A stretch of 64,000 nt of DNA, from the NCBI GenBank assembly GCA_039191605.1, contig JBCCXL010000001.1:124001-188000 (forward strand), given 5' to 3'. The notes under the pieces are model-generated. The model was given only the letters and a program-made list of their open reading frames with translations, was not told the origin of the DNA and did no database searches. A program made the position numbers and the translations under genes. Positions 17,553-26,706 of the stretch are shown piece after piece; position 1 is the stretch's first letter, and every line of letters begins with the position of its first letter. The DNA is from JBCCXL01 sp039191605. GTDB lineage: Bacteria > Acidobacteriota > Thermoanaerobaculia > Multivoradales > JAHZIX01.

Positions 17553-18206
17553 ATGGTGTCCCCCTCCTCCCCCCAGGCCACGGAACAGGCCCAATCCCCG
17601 GAAACGGCCCAGTCCACCGAAGAGACAAAGGCCACCGAAACCGTGGTGGCCGTCGCCTCCGAGAATCCGGTGAAGATCGAGGCCACCCGCCTCGCCTTCG
17701 AGGCGCTCTTCCCCCATCTCGAACTCACCCTGCGCTCCATGGCCGTGCCCTCGGGAGTTTCGGACCAGCCCATGGGCGACGCGGAAACCCGCCGCGGGGC
17801 AGAAAACCGCGCCCGCAGCCTCGCCCGGGCGATCCCCGGGGCATCCTATTGGGTAGGGCTCGAAGGGGGCATCGACGATGACCCTGACAGCGAAGTGATG
17901 CGCGCCTTCGCCTGGGCGGTGGTGCTCGCCCCCTCCCCGGTGGAAGGTGCTCCCCACACCACCGGCAGCGCCCGCAGCGCGACCTTTCCCCTGCCGCCTC
18001 CGGTCGCTCGCTTAGTGCGCGACGGCCTGGAGCTCGGCGCCGCTGACGACCAGGTCTTCGCTACCGAGGCATCCAAGCGGCAGGGCGGCGCCGTCGGCCT
18101 GCTCACCGGGGGAGTGATCACCCGTACCGACCTCTATCAGCCGGCGGTAGTGCTCGCCCTTCTGCCCTTCCTGCGGCCGGATCTCTACTGGCCCGGCAGC
18201 GCCTAG
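17553..18206 (+). CDS. YjjX/DUF84-type inosine/xanthosine triphosphatase
   Basis: 217 residues. The body matches the non-canonical purine NTP pyrophosphohydrolase family that removes ITP/XTP: VAVASENPVKIEATRLAF at the start, VPSGVSDQPMGDAETRRGAENRA, a GLEGGID motif and the C-terminal GGAVGLLTGGVITRTDLYQPAVVLAL. A Thr/Glu/Gln-rich leader of about 30 residues precedes the core and is not conserved in the family. Same strand as proBA and the next two genes. Confidence 0.85.
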   Translation: MVSPSSPQATEQAQSPETAQSTEETKATETVVAVASENPVKIEATRLAFEALFPHLELTLRSMAVPSGVSDQPMGDAETRRGAENRARSLARAIPGASYWVGLEGGIDDDPDSEVMRAFAWAVVLAPSPVEGAPHTTGSARSATFPLPPPVARLVRDGLELGAADDQVFATEASKRQGGAVGLLTGGVITRTDLYQPAVVLALLPFLRPDLYWPGSA

Positions 18207-18218
18207 GAGCCGGTCATC

Positions 18219-19286
18219 GTGGAATCCCTGAGCGCCCTTCTCGGCACTTTCGCCGGCCTCTTCCTGATCGCCTTCGGCATCTTCTGGGTCGGCCTCCAAA
18301 CCCTTCCCAACCCTTTTTCGCCCCCTCCCAAGGACCGTCGCCAGCGCCCCCAGGGGCCCGGCTACTTTCCTCTGCCAGATTCCCTGCCCCCCGCCGTTCG
18401 CCGCCACTTCGAAGCGATCTTTCCGCAGCCGGAAGAAGATGAGCTAGATCTCGACGATCTGGACGAGGAAGGCTTCTCCAAGCTGCCGCCGGGGGCTATC
18501 GTGCCCAACCTCGAGAACGTCGAGCTGCGCGGTCGCGGGAGAATTCGAATCGGCCCGATTCTGCTGCCGGTACGCTTTCGCAGCGAGATTCGACTCGGCG
18601 TGCGATCCCGTCGCAGCCTCGAGGTGACCTGGTTCCGCACTCCCCTGCTGCGGGTGGTGGACGAGATTCACCTCGGCCCTCGGCTGAGCGCGGCGCCCCC
18701 CACCCTCCACGGCCCAAATAACGAACTGGACGCCAACCCCAGCACCGACTCCGGCGCGGACTCCGGTACTGGCGCGGAGAGCTCTCTCCGCGGCCGGCGA
18801 AAAGTCTCCGGCTGGCTGAAGCGGGACGTCCAGAGCGAGGTCACCGATCGCGCCCTGGGCCTCGCCGGCTGGGCGGAGCTTCTGGCCTGGGTGCCCGCCG
18901 CCGTCGCCGTTCCGCCGGCCCGCTGGCGCAGCGTCGACCCCGCGCTCCTCGCCACCTTCCTGCGGGGCTCCGCCGCAGAGCAGGAGGAAGCCGGCATGGA
19001 CGCCGCGGTGCTGGAGGTTCCGGTGGGCGAGCGCAGCGAGATCTTCTTGGTGCACTTCGACCACACCACCGGCCTCGCCCACCGAGTGCGCACCCTCAAG
19101 CCCAAAGGCAAAGCGGGCGAGCTCGCCCCCTGGCGCCTCGACCTGCAGGATTGGAAGACCCTCCGCGGGATCCAGATCCCCTCCCTGATCTACGCCCGGT
19201 GGGAAGACGAGCCCGGCCCCTACGCCGCTCTGCACCTCACCGGCCGCACCGATCACTCCGTCGCGGCGAGCCTCGAAGCCTCGTGA
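18219..19286 (+). CDS. DUF6544-like membrane-anchored protein
   Basis: 355 residues from GTG 18219, with aggagc 7 bp upstream. One N-terminal transmembrane helix (LLGTFAGLFLIAFGIFWVGL), then LPPAVRRHFEAIF, a beta-rich segment, and a second conserved block (GLAGWAELLAWVPAAVAVPPARWRSVD). This arrangement resembles DUF6544 proteins, whose function is not established; the match is from memory of the LP-x-x-VRR and W-x-x-VD blocks. An acidic patch and a Ser/Gly/Ala repeat-like insert (about residues 165-190) are local additions. Its stop overlaps the PBP start as GTGA. Confidence 0.5.
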   Translation: MESLSALLGTFAGLFLIAFGIFWVGLQTLPNPFSPPPKDRRQRPQGPGYFPLPDSLPPAVRRHFEAIFPQPEEDELDLDDLDEEGFSKLPPGAIVPNLENVELRGRGRIRIGPILLPVRFRSEIRLGVRSRRSLEVTWFRTPLLRVVDEIHLGPRLSAAPPTLHGPNNELDANPSTDSGADSGTGAESSLRGRRKVSGWLKRDVQSEVTDRALGLAGWAELLAWVPAAVAVPPARWRSVDPALLATFLRGSAAEQEEAGMDAAVLEVPVGERSEIFLVHFDHTTGLAHRVRTLKPKGKAGELAPWRLDLQDWKTLRGIQIPSLIYARWEDEPGPYAALHLTGRTDHSVAASLEAS

Positions 19287-21622
19287 GCGCAGATCCTCCC
19301 GTGAGCACAGGCCTCCATCAGTTCGGCTTTCGCGCCACTAGGCCGAGAGCTACCCCCCACTGCGCTCCCTTCCTCCTCGCTCTCGGCCTCTTCTTCCTCT
19401 TCCTCACCCCCGCCGGGGCCGAAAGCGTCGAAGACGAAGTAGGACGAAGCGAGATTCGAATCTACGGCGCTCCCTTCTCCCTAGAGCCCGGCCTGAATCT
19501 CACCGAGGCGCGCATCCCCCAGCGCCTGGAACGCCTCGGCTACCGCCGCGTCCACCGCAAACCGCAGCGAGCCGGAGAGTTCTTCTGGGGCCACGACCGC
19601 TTCTGGATCTTCCGCCGCAGCCATACCTTCGAAGGCGAGACTCTGCCGGCCGAATCCCTGATGCTGGATCTGGATCGCAAGAACGGGAGGATCGTCGCCG
19701 TCGCGTCTGCACAGGATGGAGACGACGAAGTCGAGGCGCTGCATCTCGAGCCGGAGATCCTCGCCGAATCCTTCACCGAGCGCCGCGCCCCGCGGCGGCC
19801 GGTGGACTTCGAGGCCCTTCCGGAGGTGGTGTGGAAAGCGATCTTGGCGGCGGAGGACGCTCGCTTCTTCGACCACGGCGGCGTCGACGCGCGAGGAGTC
19901 GCTAGAGCCGCCCTCGCCAACGCCCGGGCCGGCAAGGTGGTGCAGGGGGGCAGCACCATCACCCAGCAGCTGATCAAGATTCGCGACCTCAGCCCCCGCC
20001 GCACCCTCGGCCGCAAGGTCAACGAAGCGCTGCGCGCCCTGGAGCTAGAGGCCCGCTGGAGCAAGGAGGAGATCCTCGCCTCCTACCTCGATCACGTCTA
20101 CCTCGGCCACGTCGACGGCATCTCCCTCTACGGCTACGGCGCCGCCTCCCGCACCTATTTCGGGCTGCCGCCGGAGCGCCTCGATCTCTCCCGCTCCGCC
20201 GCCCTGGCGGCGATGATCCAGGGCCCCAACCGGCTGTCCCCGGTGCGTCATCGGGAGCGCCTGGAAACCCGCTGGTCCTGGGTTCTCGGCCGGCTCGAGG
20301 AGCTCGGCTGGGCCACCCCGGAAGCGGTCGCCGCCGCCCGCAGTCGCGGCCTGCCGAAGACTCGCCTGCAGTCCCCCCGGGAGCCCGGCGCGCGACATTT
20401 CCGCAGCCTGCTGCGGCAGCAAATCTCCGAGGATTTTGAGCGCCGCCTCACCAAGGGCAAGGGCTTCGTCATCGAGAGCAGCCTCGATCCGCTGATGCAG
20501 GAGCTGGCGGAAGAATCCATCGCCCGCGGTCTGCGAGACCTGCGCCGCCGCCATCGCTCCCTCCGCGGCCGCCCCCTCTCCACCGCCGCGGTGGTGCTGG
20601 ACGCCCGCAGCGGCGCCATCCTGGCCTACATCGGCGGCGACCCCGCCGCGGACGACGCCTTCGACCGCGCCCGCCAGGCGCGGCGCCAGCCGGGCTCCGC
20701 CATCAAGCCCCTGCTGCTGCTGGAAGCCTTCGAAGGCTGCGGCCGGCGCGCCTCCCTCTACCCCGCTCGTCGGGTGGACGACGCTCCCCTGACCCTCGAG
20801 CTGCCCAGCGGCCTGTGGAGCCCGGTGAACGACGACGATGAATACCGCGGCGTCGTCACCCTGCGGGAAGCCTTCGTCCAGTCCCTGAACGTTCCCTTCG
20901 TGCGCGTCGCCCAATGGTGCGGCCTCCGGCGCACCGCCAGCGCCGTAGAAGACGCCGGCCTCGATCTCCCTCGCGATCCCCCGCCGGCCTTCGCCCTCGG
21001 CGCCGTCGAGACCCGACCCCTCGACCTCGCCTCGGCCTTCACCCTCTTCACCGGCGACCTCGGCCGCCGAGTCGAGCCCCGACCCTGGAGCCGAGTCTCC
21101 ACCCCCGAAGGGCGCCGCCTCCAGGAGCTCGAGCCGGATCCCGAGCGCGTCGTGCGCCCCGCCACCGCCTGGCTGATCCGCGACCTAATGACCGACGCTG
21201 TCGAGCGCGGCACCGGTCGCCGCGCTGCCCCTGAAGACCTACCCTCCGGCCACCGCGACCTCGCCCCCTGGGGCAAAACCGGCACCTCCTCCGACCAGCG
21301 AGACGCCTGGTTCGTCGGCGGCGTCGGCCCCCTCGTCGCCGCCGTCTGGGTCGGCCTCGACGACGGCTCCCCCCTCGGCCTCTCCGGCGGCCGCGCCGCC
21401 GCCCCCCTGTGGCGAGAGCTGATGGAATCCCTCGCTCCCCTGCGGCCTCCCCAAGAGCCCCAGCGCCCCCGGGAGATCCTCGAGCTCAGCGTCCAGCGAG
21501 ACACTGGCCTTGCCGTTCGCAAGCCCGGCGATAAGACCATGGAGGATCTCTTCCGCCGTGGCGCGACTCCGCCGAAGCGACGGTGGTGGAAGCGGGATGA
21601 GGCGCTGGAGGTGGTGCGCTAA
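19283..21622 (+). CDS. Class A penicillin-binding protein (PBP1b-like)
   Basis: 779 residues from GTG 19283, overlapping the upstream stop (GTGA); GTG 19301 is an alternative. One transmembrane helix (about 29-45), then a UB2H-like region (IYGAPFSLEPG, RLERLGYRRV) as in PBP1b. The GT51 glycosyltransferase domain follows, with catalytic Glu191 in LAAEDARFFDHGG and GGSTITQQLIK. The transpeptidase domain has S-x-x-K (GSAIKP), S-x-N (SLN) and KTG (WGKTGTSSD). It polymerises and cross-links peptidoglycan from the inner membrane. It closes a run of same-strand genes beginning at proB. Confidence 0.9.
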   Translation: MSADPPVSTGLHQFGFRATRPRATPHCAPFLLALGLFFLFLTPAGAESVEDEVGRSEIRIYGAPFSLEPGLNLTEARIPQRLERLGYRRVHRKPQRAGEFFWGHDRFWIFRRSHTFEGETLPAESLMLDLDRKNGRIVAVASAQDGDDEVEALHLEPEILAESFTERRAPRRPVDFEALPEVVWKAILAAEDARFFDHGGVDARGVARAALANARAGKVVQGGSTITQQLIKIRDLSPRRTLGRKVNEALRALELEARWSKEEILASYLDHVYLGHVDGISLYGYGAASRTYFGLPPERLDLSRSAALAAMIQGPNRLSPVRHRERLETRWSWVLGRLEELGWATPEAVAAARSRGLPKTRLQSPREPGARHFRSLLRQQISEDFERRLTKGKGFVIESSLDPLMQELAEESIARGLRDLRRRHRSLRGRPLSTAAVVLDARSGAILAYIGGDPAADDAFDRARQARRQPGSAIKPLLLLEAFEGCGRRASLYPARRVDDAPLTLELPSGLWSPVNDDDEYRGVVTLREAFVQSLNVPFVRVAQWCGLRRTASAVEDAGLDLPRDPPPAFALGAVETRPLDLASAFTLFTGDLGRRVEPRPWSRVSTPEGRRLQELEPDPERVVRPATAWLIRDLMTDAVERGTGRRAAPEDLPSGHRDLAPWGKTGTSSDQRDAWFVGGVGPLVAAVWVGLDDGSPLGLSGGRAAAPLWRELMESLAPLRPPQEPQRPREILELSVQRDTGLAVRKPGDKTMEDLFRRGATPPKRRWWKRDEALEVVR

Positions 21623-21686
21623 TCTTGCAGAAAACAGCTCTACAGCAGCAAACCCCTTGGAAGCCAACGGTAAGCACAAAGCTGTC

Positions 21687-22784
21687 TTATATCGACATCA
21701 ACTTTGAAAGGCTTAATGCAAGCTTTTTACTTATTTGCCTTAAGGAGATGATCGAATCCGGCTCAGCAGCAAACCAAACAAACGAATTCCAGGCAAGTGA
21801 TCCTGAGAAGGAGCGATAAAGGGCCTGAGACCTATCCAAGAATACCGTAACAAAAGCACAGCGCCCTGGCTTAAAACCGCCAGATTGTGCAAGCGCTTCT
21901 AGGTCCTTCCGCCGCTTCGCATCAATAGGACCATCAGAAGCAACACACTCAACAAAGACGAGCAACGGTGGATCCACCTGTAAATCGATCAGGATCAGAT
22001 CCGGAAGTGTTCTCGATGAATCAACACTCAGGCGAATCGCGCTTAACGTCGCCTCATCCTGATAAGAGACCTTCCGTGCCGATTCGCTAATCAAGGCAAC
22101 CGCTGGCTTCTCAAGAAATCGTGGAGCAAATTCCTCCACGACAGCACGAGTCAGGATCGCACTTGGCCCTGGGGCAAGTTTTCGGGCTTCGCCGTTCGGT
22201 AACTTAATCAGTAGGTGATCTCCATCGCCTCCGGCACCATGCCGAATCAAAACGCTGCGGGCGATCGTTGCAGCACTTAAATGTCTTTGCCTCCATTTCT
22301 CGGCAAGCTCTTCGAATGCTCCGGTGTTCAACCCAGGGTTCAGCAACTCTGCAAAATCCAATGCCAGAGCATAACGAGGCTTAGGGGATGTAGTTGGCAG
22401 TCCGCTTCGTTCAACAGCCACCCCTAACTCAACCATCGTACGCAGCGTCTCATCACGAATCGGCTCACGCGTATTCTCGCTATACCATCTGCGCTCGACA
22501 TTTCGAGGCCGTTTTGGCCCTTGGACACGCTCCAACCAAAGGCGTCGAACCTCCGCATTCTGCTGTATTGACTGTTTATCTGTCATATCTGTCACAGCAG
22601 TTGGCCGGATCCAAACATCACTACCCTCAAGGGCATAACCGTAGAGCATTACAAAGACCGTCTTCGCCCCCATCTCCCTTCGGATAAATCGACTAGACTC
22701 CGCGACCTCCGGTATCGCGACACCGATTCGATTCTTAATGAGATCAATGCTTGGTAACTGTCCAAGCAGCCATTTTGGAATCAT
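21687..22784 (-). CDS. BsuBI/PstI-family type II restriction endonuclease
   Basis: 365 residues, somewhat longer than PstI (about 326). The N-terminal half is helical and the C-terminal half carries the family core: LPDLILIDL, LLVFVECVASDGPIDAKRRKDLEAL, and CAFVTVFLDRS, consistent with the PD-(D/E)xK-like site proposed for this family. Characterised members cut CTGCAG; the site here is inferred, not shown. Its ATG overlaps the methyltransferase stop by 4 bp, so the methylase is translated first. Codon use is AT-rich relative to neighbours, indicating horizontal transfer. Confidence 0.8.
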   Translation of the reverse strand: MIPKWLLGQLPSIDLIKNRIGVAIPEVAESSRFIRREMGAKTVFVMLYGYALEGSDVWIRPTAVTDMTDKQSIQQNAEVRRLWLERVQGPKRPRNVERRWYSENTREPIRDETLRTMVELGVAVERSGLPTTSPKPRYALALDFAELLNPGLNTGAFEELAEKWRQRHLSAATIARSVLIRHGAGGDGDHLLIKLPNGEARKLAPGPSAILTRAVVEEFAPRFLEKPAVALISESARKVSYQDEATLSAIRLSVDSSRTLPDLILIDLQVDPPLLVFVECVASDGPIDAKRRKDLEALAQSGGFKPGRCAFVTVFLDRSQALYRSFSGSLAWNSFVWFAAEPDSIISLRQISKKLALSLSKLMSI

Positions 22785-24592
22785 CTCTCAACTCCATATA
22801 CCGAAGCAATTAACGTCTCAATTCTCTTGAACCTCTCCGAAGACCAACCAGAATTAAGGATTTCATCAACATAATGAAACACAGATAATTCAGGAAGTGG
22901 CAGAGCACTGAGTTCAGTCGCGGAGACAGCTACAGACCCAGATAAACAACGAAACGCCAGATCAACGGCTCTCGTGTTCAACACGGCTGCGAGGGATGCA
23001 GGGCTGACTACTGGCTCAGCCTCACTCACGAGAACATTTACATGATTTTCCACAACAAATCCATCCCATTCAGCTATAAAAATATCTGGCAATGCACATG
23101 CAACAAGTCGCCGCCGTTGCTCCTTTGCCGTAGTCCTTTGAACCAGCACGCAGGGACTCTTCATTATTAAGTGCTGCTGATGATCTTCCACCCTCAAAAA
23201 GGGAACCTTAGCTCTCTGGTTATATTTAAACTGGAATACATTTGACCTAACAGCCTCTGCCCAAACAAGCGGATAACTGTCAGTACTTGCCTCCTCCTGT
23301 AATTGATCTTTGTGACGATTCCAGACCAGAGGGCCCGTCGACGCACGGTAACCCAAATCTGTCAAACGGGTATCCAGCTTCAGCGCTGCTGGTGCAACAA
23401 GGGCCTGCTCAGGCGTTCGTGGCAGAAACCAAGGGCCACCTTGTGTAGAAGTGGACTTAAATCTTCCAGCCTGGGAGATACTTAGCTCACCTTCATCTAA
23501 TTGAAGTAAGTTCACCTGTGTCTCAGAATCGAGACTGCTCCCGAATACTGCGAGACAAGTTTCTTGTTGCACTGATTCGAAAAATTGCCTCCTTGATTCG
23601 ACGACATCAACCACAAGCAGCGGAGCCTCTAATTCTAAGAGGGCACGGAGCTTTGAGAAGTACTGTCCCCCCAAAAAAGATGTTGGAGTAACAAACGCGA
23701 CCCAGCCGCCTTCATTCCGCCACCGTAAAGCAGCATCCAGAAAGAGCGAATAGTAGTTCGCATGCCCAAAGAGCGAGCGTTCAAAAAACTCTCGTGCGCT
23801 TTGACCCAAGCGCACCCTGCCGTATGGCGGATTCCCAACTATTAAATCAAAACAGCGAGTATCCCGAGATACATAATCCAGCGCATCACCTACTTCAATA
23901 ATTAGAGAAAGAGGTCTCCCCAACTGCTCACATAATGGTTGAGTCAACATTTGCAGAAATGACTTTGCCATCCAGGCAGCGTAGGGATCTAAATCGATAC
24001 CAGTCAAGCAACGTTGAAGGTGATCGACTTGGAAATCTATGCCCTTTGAGCGTACTTCATCATCCAACAAAACCCGTCGGGCAACATGTAATAGAAACGC
24101 CCCTCCACCACAGGCTGGATCAAGTACGGAGACAACTGACCAGTCGACTCCTTCGGCTTCAACAAGATCCAAAAGTCTCTCAGCAAGAATGGGTGGCGTG
24201 TAGAAGGCTCCTAACTCGCTTCTTGTTTTTCTCGGAAGGAGCTGCGTATAAATCGAGCTGATTAAGAACGAAGCCTCAACAAGATCTATATTGTCGAGCG
24301 AGGCCGCCACCTTATGTCCCAAGCGCCCAATTTCAAGCGGCATTTCTGGAGCATCCTCCTTACCCCAAGGGGACCATCCCAACAGCTTCCCTCTAAATCT
24401 ACGGAGCTGAAACTCATCCACTAGATAAGCACATAAGGCCCTTGCCCCTCTGACCCTGGCATCGTCACCTCCAAGAGCTAACAACCAGGCCTCGCAGGCT
24501 GAAACAAAGTCTCGCCGATCTAGCAGCCAATTGTCTTGGCACGTACGCCCACTCGTTGGGGGCAATCGGAGAGTTGCTGCTCTAGCCAACAT
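22781..24592 (-). CDS. N6-adenine DNA methyltransferase of the BsuBI/PstI system
   Basis: 603 residues, longer than M.PstI (about 507). Motif I is VLDPACGGGAFLLHVA and the catalytic motif IV is DLIVGNPPYGRV (NPPY), with gamma-class order; a C-terminal target-recognition region of about 250 residues follows. It protects host DNA against the coupled endonuclease. Upstream gene of the pair, with a 4-bp overlap to the nuclease. AT-rich, like its partner. Confidence 0.85.
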   Translation of the reverse strand: MLARAATLRLPPTSGRTCQDNWLLDRRDFVSACEAWLLALGGDDARVRGARALCAYLVDEFQLRRFRGKLLGWSPWGKEDAPEMPLEIGRLGHKVAASLDNIDLVEASFLISSIYTQLLPRKTRSELGAFYTPPILAERLLDLVEAEGVDWSVVSVLDPACGGGAFLLHVARRVLLDDEVRSKGIDFQVDHLQRCLTGIDLDPYAAWMAKSFLQMLTQPLCEQLGRPLSLIIEVGDALDYVSRDTRCFDLIVGNPPYGRVRLGQSAREFFERSLFGHANYYSLFLDAALRWRNEGGWVAFVTPTSFLGGQYFSKLRALLELEAPLLVVDVVESRRQFFESVQQETCLAVFGSSLDSETQVNLLQLDEGELSISQAGRFKSTSTQGGPWFLPRTPEQALVAPAALKLDTRLTDLGYRASTGPLVWNRHKDQLQEEASTDSYPLVWAEAVRSNVFQFKYNQRAKVPFLRVEDHQQHLIMKSPCVLVQRTTAKEQRRRLVACALPDIFIAEWDGFVVENHVNVLVSEAEPVVSPASLAAVLNTRAVDLAFRCLSGSVAVSATELSALPLPELSVFHYVDEILNSGWSSERFKRIETLIASVYGVER

Positions 24593-24763
24593 ATACCCCT
24601 ATTCTACGTACATCTCAGCGGATTTTTCTCAAGGTCGGACCGAACTCTCATCACACACCGCTCCCGACCATAACCCAATCCACTATCTACAGTCTGCCCT
24701 AAGTCGACTTGAGTAGGCTCTCAGCAAGAAGGGCGTACCCAATGACTAGAACCCAAGCAGCGG

Positions 24764-25762
24764 TCACGAACTTGAAGTCACGACAAAAACCGACTCGGCA
24801 TCCTGCGCGCTATCTCGACCCACCGCCAACCACGCGTAGCGGCTGAGCAGTGCTCCCGCGAGAAAGATCGGAGCGGCAGCGACTCCCCCTGCGGTCAGCA
24901 AGATGATCAGAGAGGCCGGACCGGTGAGGGCAGCGCTGACCTGCACGGCGGCGCCCGCCTTCCCTCGCACCAGCACCCGGTCTACGACTGCACCCTCTCC
25001 TCCCCCTCGATGACTGGTCCAGAACAGGCTCACCAGACCAAGCCACAACAGGCTCTCCCCGGCCGCAGCGATGGTGAGAAGGGTATCGAGCCCCGGCTCA
25101 TGCCCCCAGAGTCGCAGGGCCGCCGCCGCGCTGCCGAGGCCGGCGAGGCCAAAGTGCACCGGCAGGGAGCGGGCGTGGCGGGCCCAAACGGGGACGGCGG
25201 TGGCGCCGAGGAGCACGCCGGTGTAGGTGGCGAGGACGCCGCCGAGGGCGGCGGAGGACACCAGAGCGAGGAGAAAGAGCGGGCGTAGGCTAGGAAAGGC
25301 AGCGAGCCAATCGAGGGCCAGGGAGAGCCAGGCGACGGTTACCGCCCCGGAGAAGAGCATTAGCGTCCAGGCGCCGACGGACATCGGCGAGCGCCATTTG
25401 AAAACTCTCAGCATGTGCAGGAAGCGGAGAGGACGCCCGAGATCGAGGATCAGCAGGGGGCCGGAGAGCACACAGCCGAGGAAAGCGAGGAGGAGCGCGT
25501 CCTCCACAATCAGGCTTCCCGGCGCGCTCCACTCTGCCGCCAGGGCGATGACCGCCGCCATTCCGGCGAGGCCTCCGATGAAGAAGTAGAGGGGCACTTC
25601 CCAGGTCCACACCGGAGGCTTGAGGAAGGAGCGCTGGGCGTATTCTGAGGGCGTCGCCGGCTGACGAGATCGTCGTCCTTTGGGCGGCCCCATCTGGCCG
25701 GCCTGCTGGCGAAGATCTGTTAGCTGCTCTTCCTTTGAGGTGCCTTGATTCACTCCCGTCAC
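24764..25762 (-). CDS. NrfD/PsrC-family membrane subunit of formate dehydrogenase
   Basis: 332 residues from GTG 25762, overlapping the fdhB stop as GTGA. After a basic 50-residue N-terminus come about eight hydrophobic segments. The NrfD signature LILDLGRPLRFLHMLRVFKWRSPMS is split over helices 2-3. NrfD proteins bind quinone and carry electrons or protons between the Fe-S subunit and the membrane pool. Last gene of fdhA-fdhB-nrfD. Confidence 0.85.
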   Translation of the reverse strand: MTGVNQGTSKEEQLTDLRQQAGQMGPPKGRRSRQPATPSEYAQRSFLKPPVWTWEVPLYFFIGGLAGMAAVIALAAEWSAPGSLIVEDALLLAFLGCVLSGPLLILDLGRPLRFLHMLRVFKWRSPMSVGAWTLMLFSGAVTVAWLSLALDWLAAFPSLRPLFLLALVSSAALGGVLATYTGVLLGATAVPVWARHARSLPVHFGLAGLGSAAAALRLWGHEPGLDTLLTIAAAGESLLWLGLVSLFWTSHRGGGEGAVVDRVLVRGKAGAAVQVSAALTGPASLIILLTAGGVAAAPIFLAGALLSRYAWLAVGRDSAQDAESVFVVTSSS

Positions 25763-26706
25763 CCCCCGAGACCACCGAAGCTCAGCACCGCCGCCAGCAG
25801 GGCCGCGGCGGCGGTGAGCAGAGCCGCCGCCCAGGACTTTCCGAGCAGCCGCTGAGGCAGCTGGGGAGCTTCCGGAAGGCCGTAGTCTCGGGCCTCGCCG
25901 AAGAGCACGAAGAGGGAGTGGGTCTGGTCCACGCTGCCCTGTCGACCATCGTAGAGAAAGGCGCGAGACTCGCCTCGCTGCTGCAGCTCTTCAACCCGGC
26001 GGTGCCCGCGCTCCTCGAGGGCGTCGACCTCACCGAAGCGGATGGATTCCGTGGGGCAGACGGTAGCGCAGGCGGGCTCCAGCCCCCCCGCCTGGCGATC
26101 GAGGCAGAAGGTGCATTTGAAGGCGCCGCCGGCTCCCGGCAGGGGCTCGGCGCTAGTCGCTGCGATCACGCTAGGCGTCCGCGCCGTTGCCCTCTGAGCC
26201 TCTCGCCGAGGCTGCTCCGAAGGGGCGCCGTTGGGGCGGCGGTCGATGACTCCGAAGGGGCAGGTGACCACGCAATAGCCACAGCCGTTGCAAATGTCGT
26301 CCTGCACCAGCACCGAGCTCACCTCGGTCCGCACCAGCGCTCCAGTGGGGCAGGCCTCCAGGCAGCCGGCCACGGCGCAGTGCTTACAAACGTCAGAAGC
26401 GAAGACCCAGCGGAAGGGATCCTCGGACATCTCATCGGGGCTTGGCGCTAGCTCCTGGTGGAGCAGGTCCGGCGCGGCCTCTTCCTCCACAGCGGGCTCG
26501 GCCGGCTCCGCCGGCAGCTCGAGGAACTTCACGTGGCGCCAGCTACAGGCCCCCAGCTCTCCGGTGTGATCGTAGGTCGGGCCCCGCCATTCGAAATCCG
26601 CTTCCGGCACCTCGTTCCAGATCCGGCAGGCTACCTCGCAGGCCTTGCAGCCGATGCACAGGGAGACGTCGGTGAGAAAGCCCTTGGCGGGCGCTGCACC
26701 ACTCAT
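25759..26706 (-). CDS. Four-cluster ferredoxin subunit of formate dehydrogenase
   Basis: 315 residues. Four cysteine groups for [4Fe-4S] clusters are visible: CIGCKACEVAC, CKHCAVAGCLEACP, CNGCGYCVVTCP and CTFC...CATVCPT. This is the FdnH/HybA-type electron-transfer subunit. A C-terminal hydrophobic helix (AAALLTAAAALLAAVL) probably anchors it beside NrfD. An Ala/Glu-rich insert (about 65-90) and another Arg/Ala-rich insert (about 165-190) enlarge the loops between clusters. Start and stop overlap neighbours by 4 bp each. Confidence 0.88.
   Translation of the reverse strand: MSGAAPAKGFLTDVSLCIGCKACEVACRIWNEVPEADFEWRGPTYDHTGELGACSWRHVKFLELPAEPAEPAVEEEAAPDLLHQELAPSPDEMSEDPFRWVFASDVCKHCAVAGCLEACPTGALVRTEVSSVLVQDDICNGCGYCVVTCPFGVIDRRPNGAPSEQPRREAQRATARTPSVIAATSAEPLPGAGGAFKCTFCLDRQAGGLEPACATVCPTESIRFGEVDALEERGHRRVEELQQRGESRAFLYDGRQGSVDQTHSLFVLFGEARDYGLPEAPQLPQRLLGKSWAAALLTAAAALLAAVLSFGGLGG

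Larger units (their letters stand above)
21623..24763. other. AT-richer insert carrying a restriction-modification pair
   Basis: Base composition drops sharply against both flanks, with A/T runs and codons rare elsewhere in the window, and GC-rich sequence resumes at about 24760. The insert holds only the two R-M genes plus about 60 bp on the left and 170 bp on the right without a gene. No integrase, transposase, tRNA or flanking repeat is visible, so the mechanism of arrival is unknown. Confidence 0.75.

Noticed and set aside
16359..17957. 532-codon frame antisense to proA
   Set aside because: Antisense shadow of proA and the YjjX-type gene with no recognisable protein domain.
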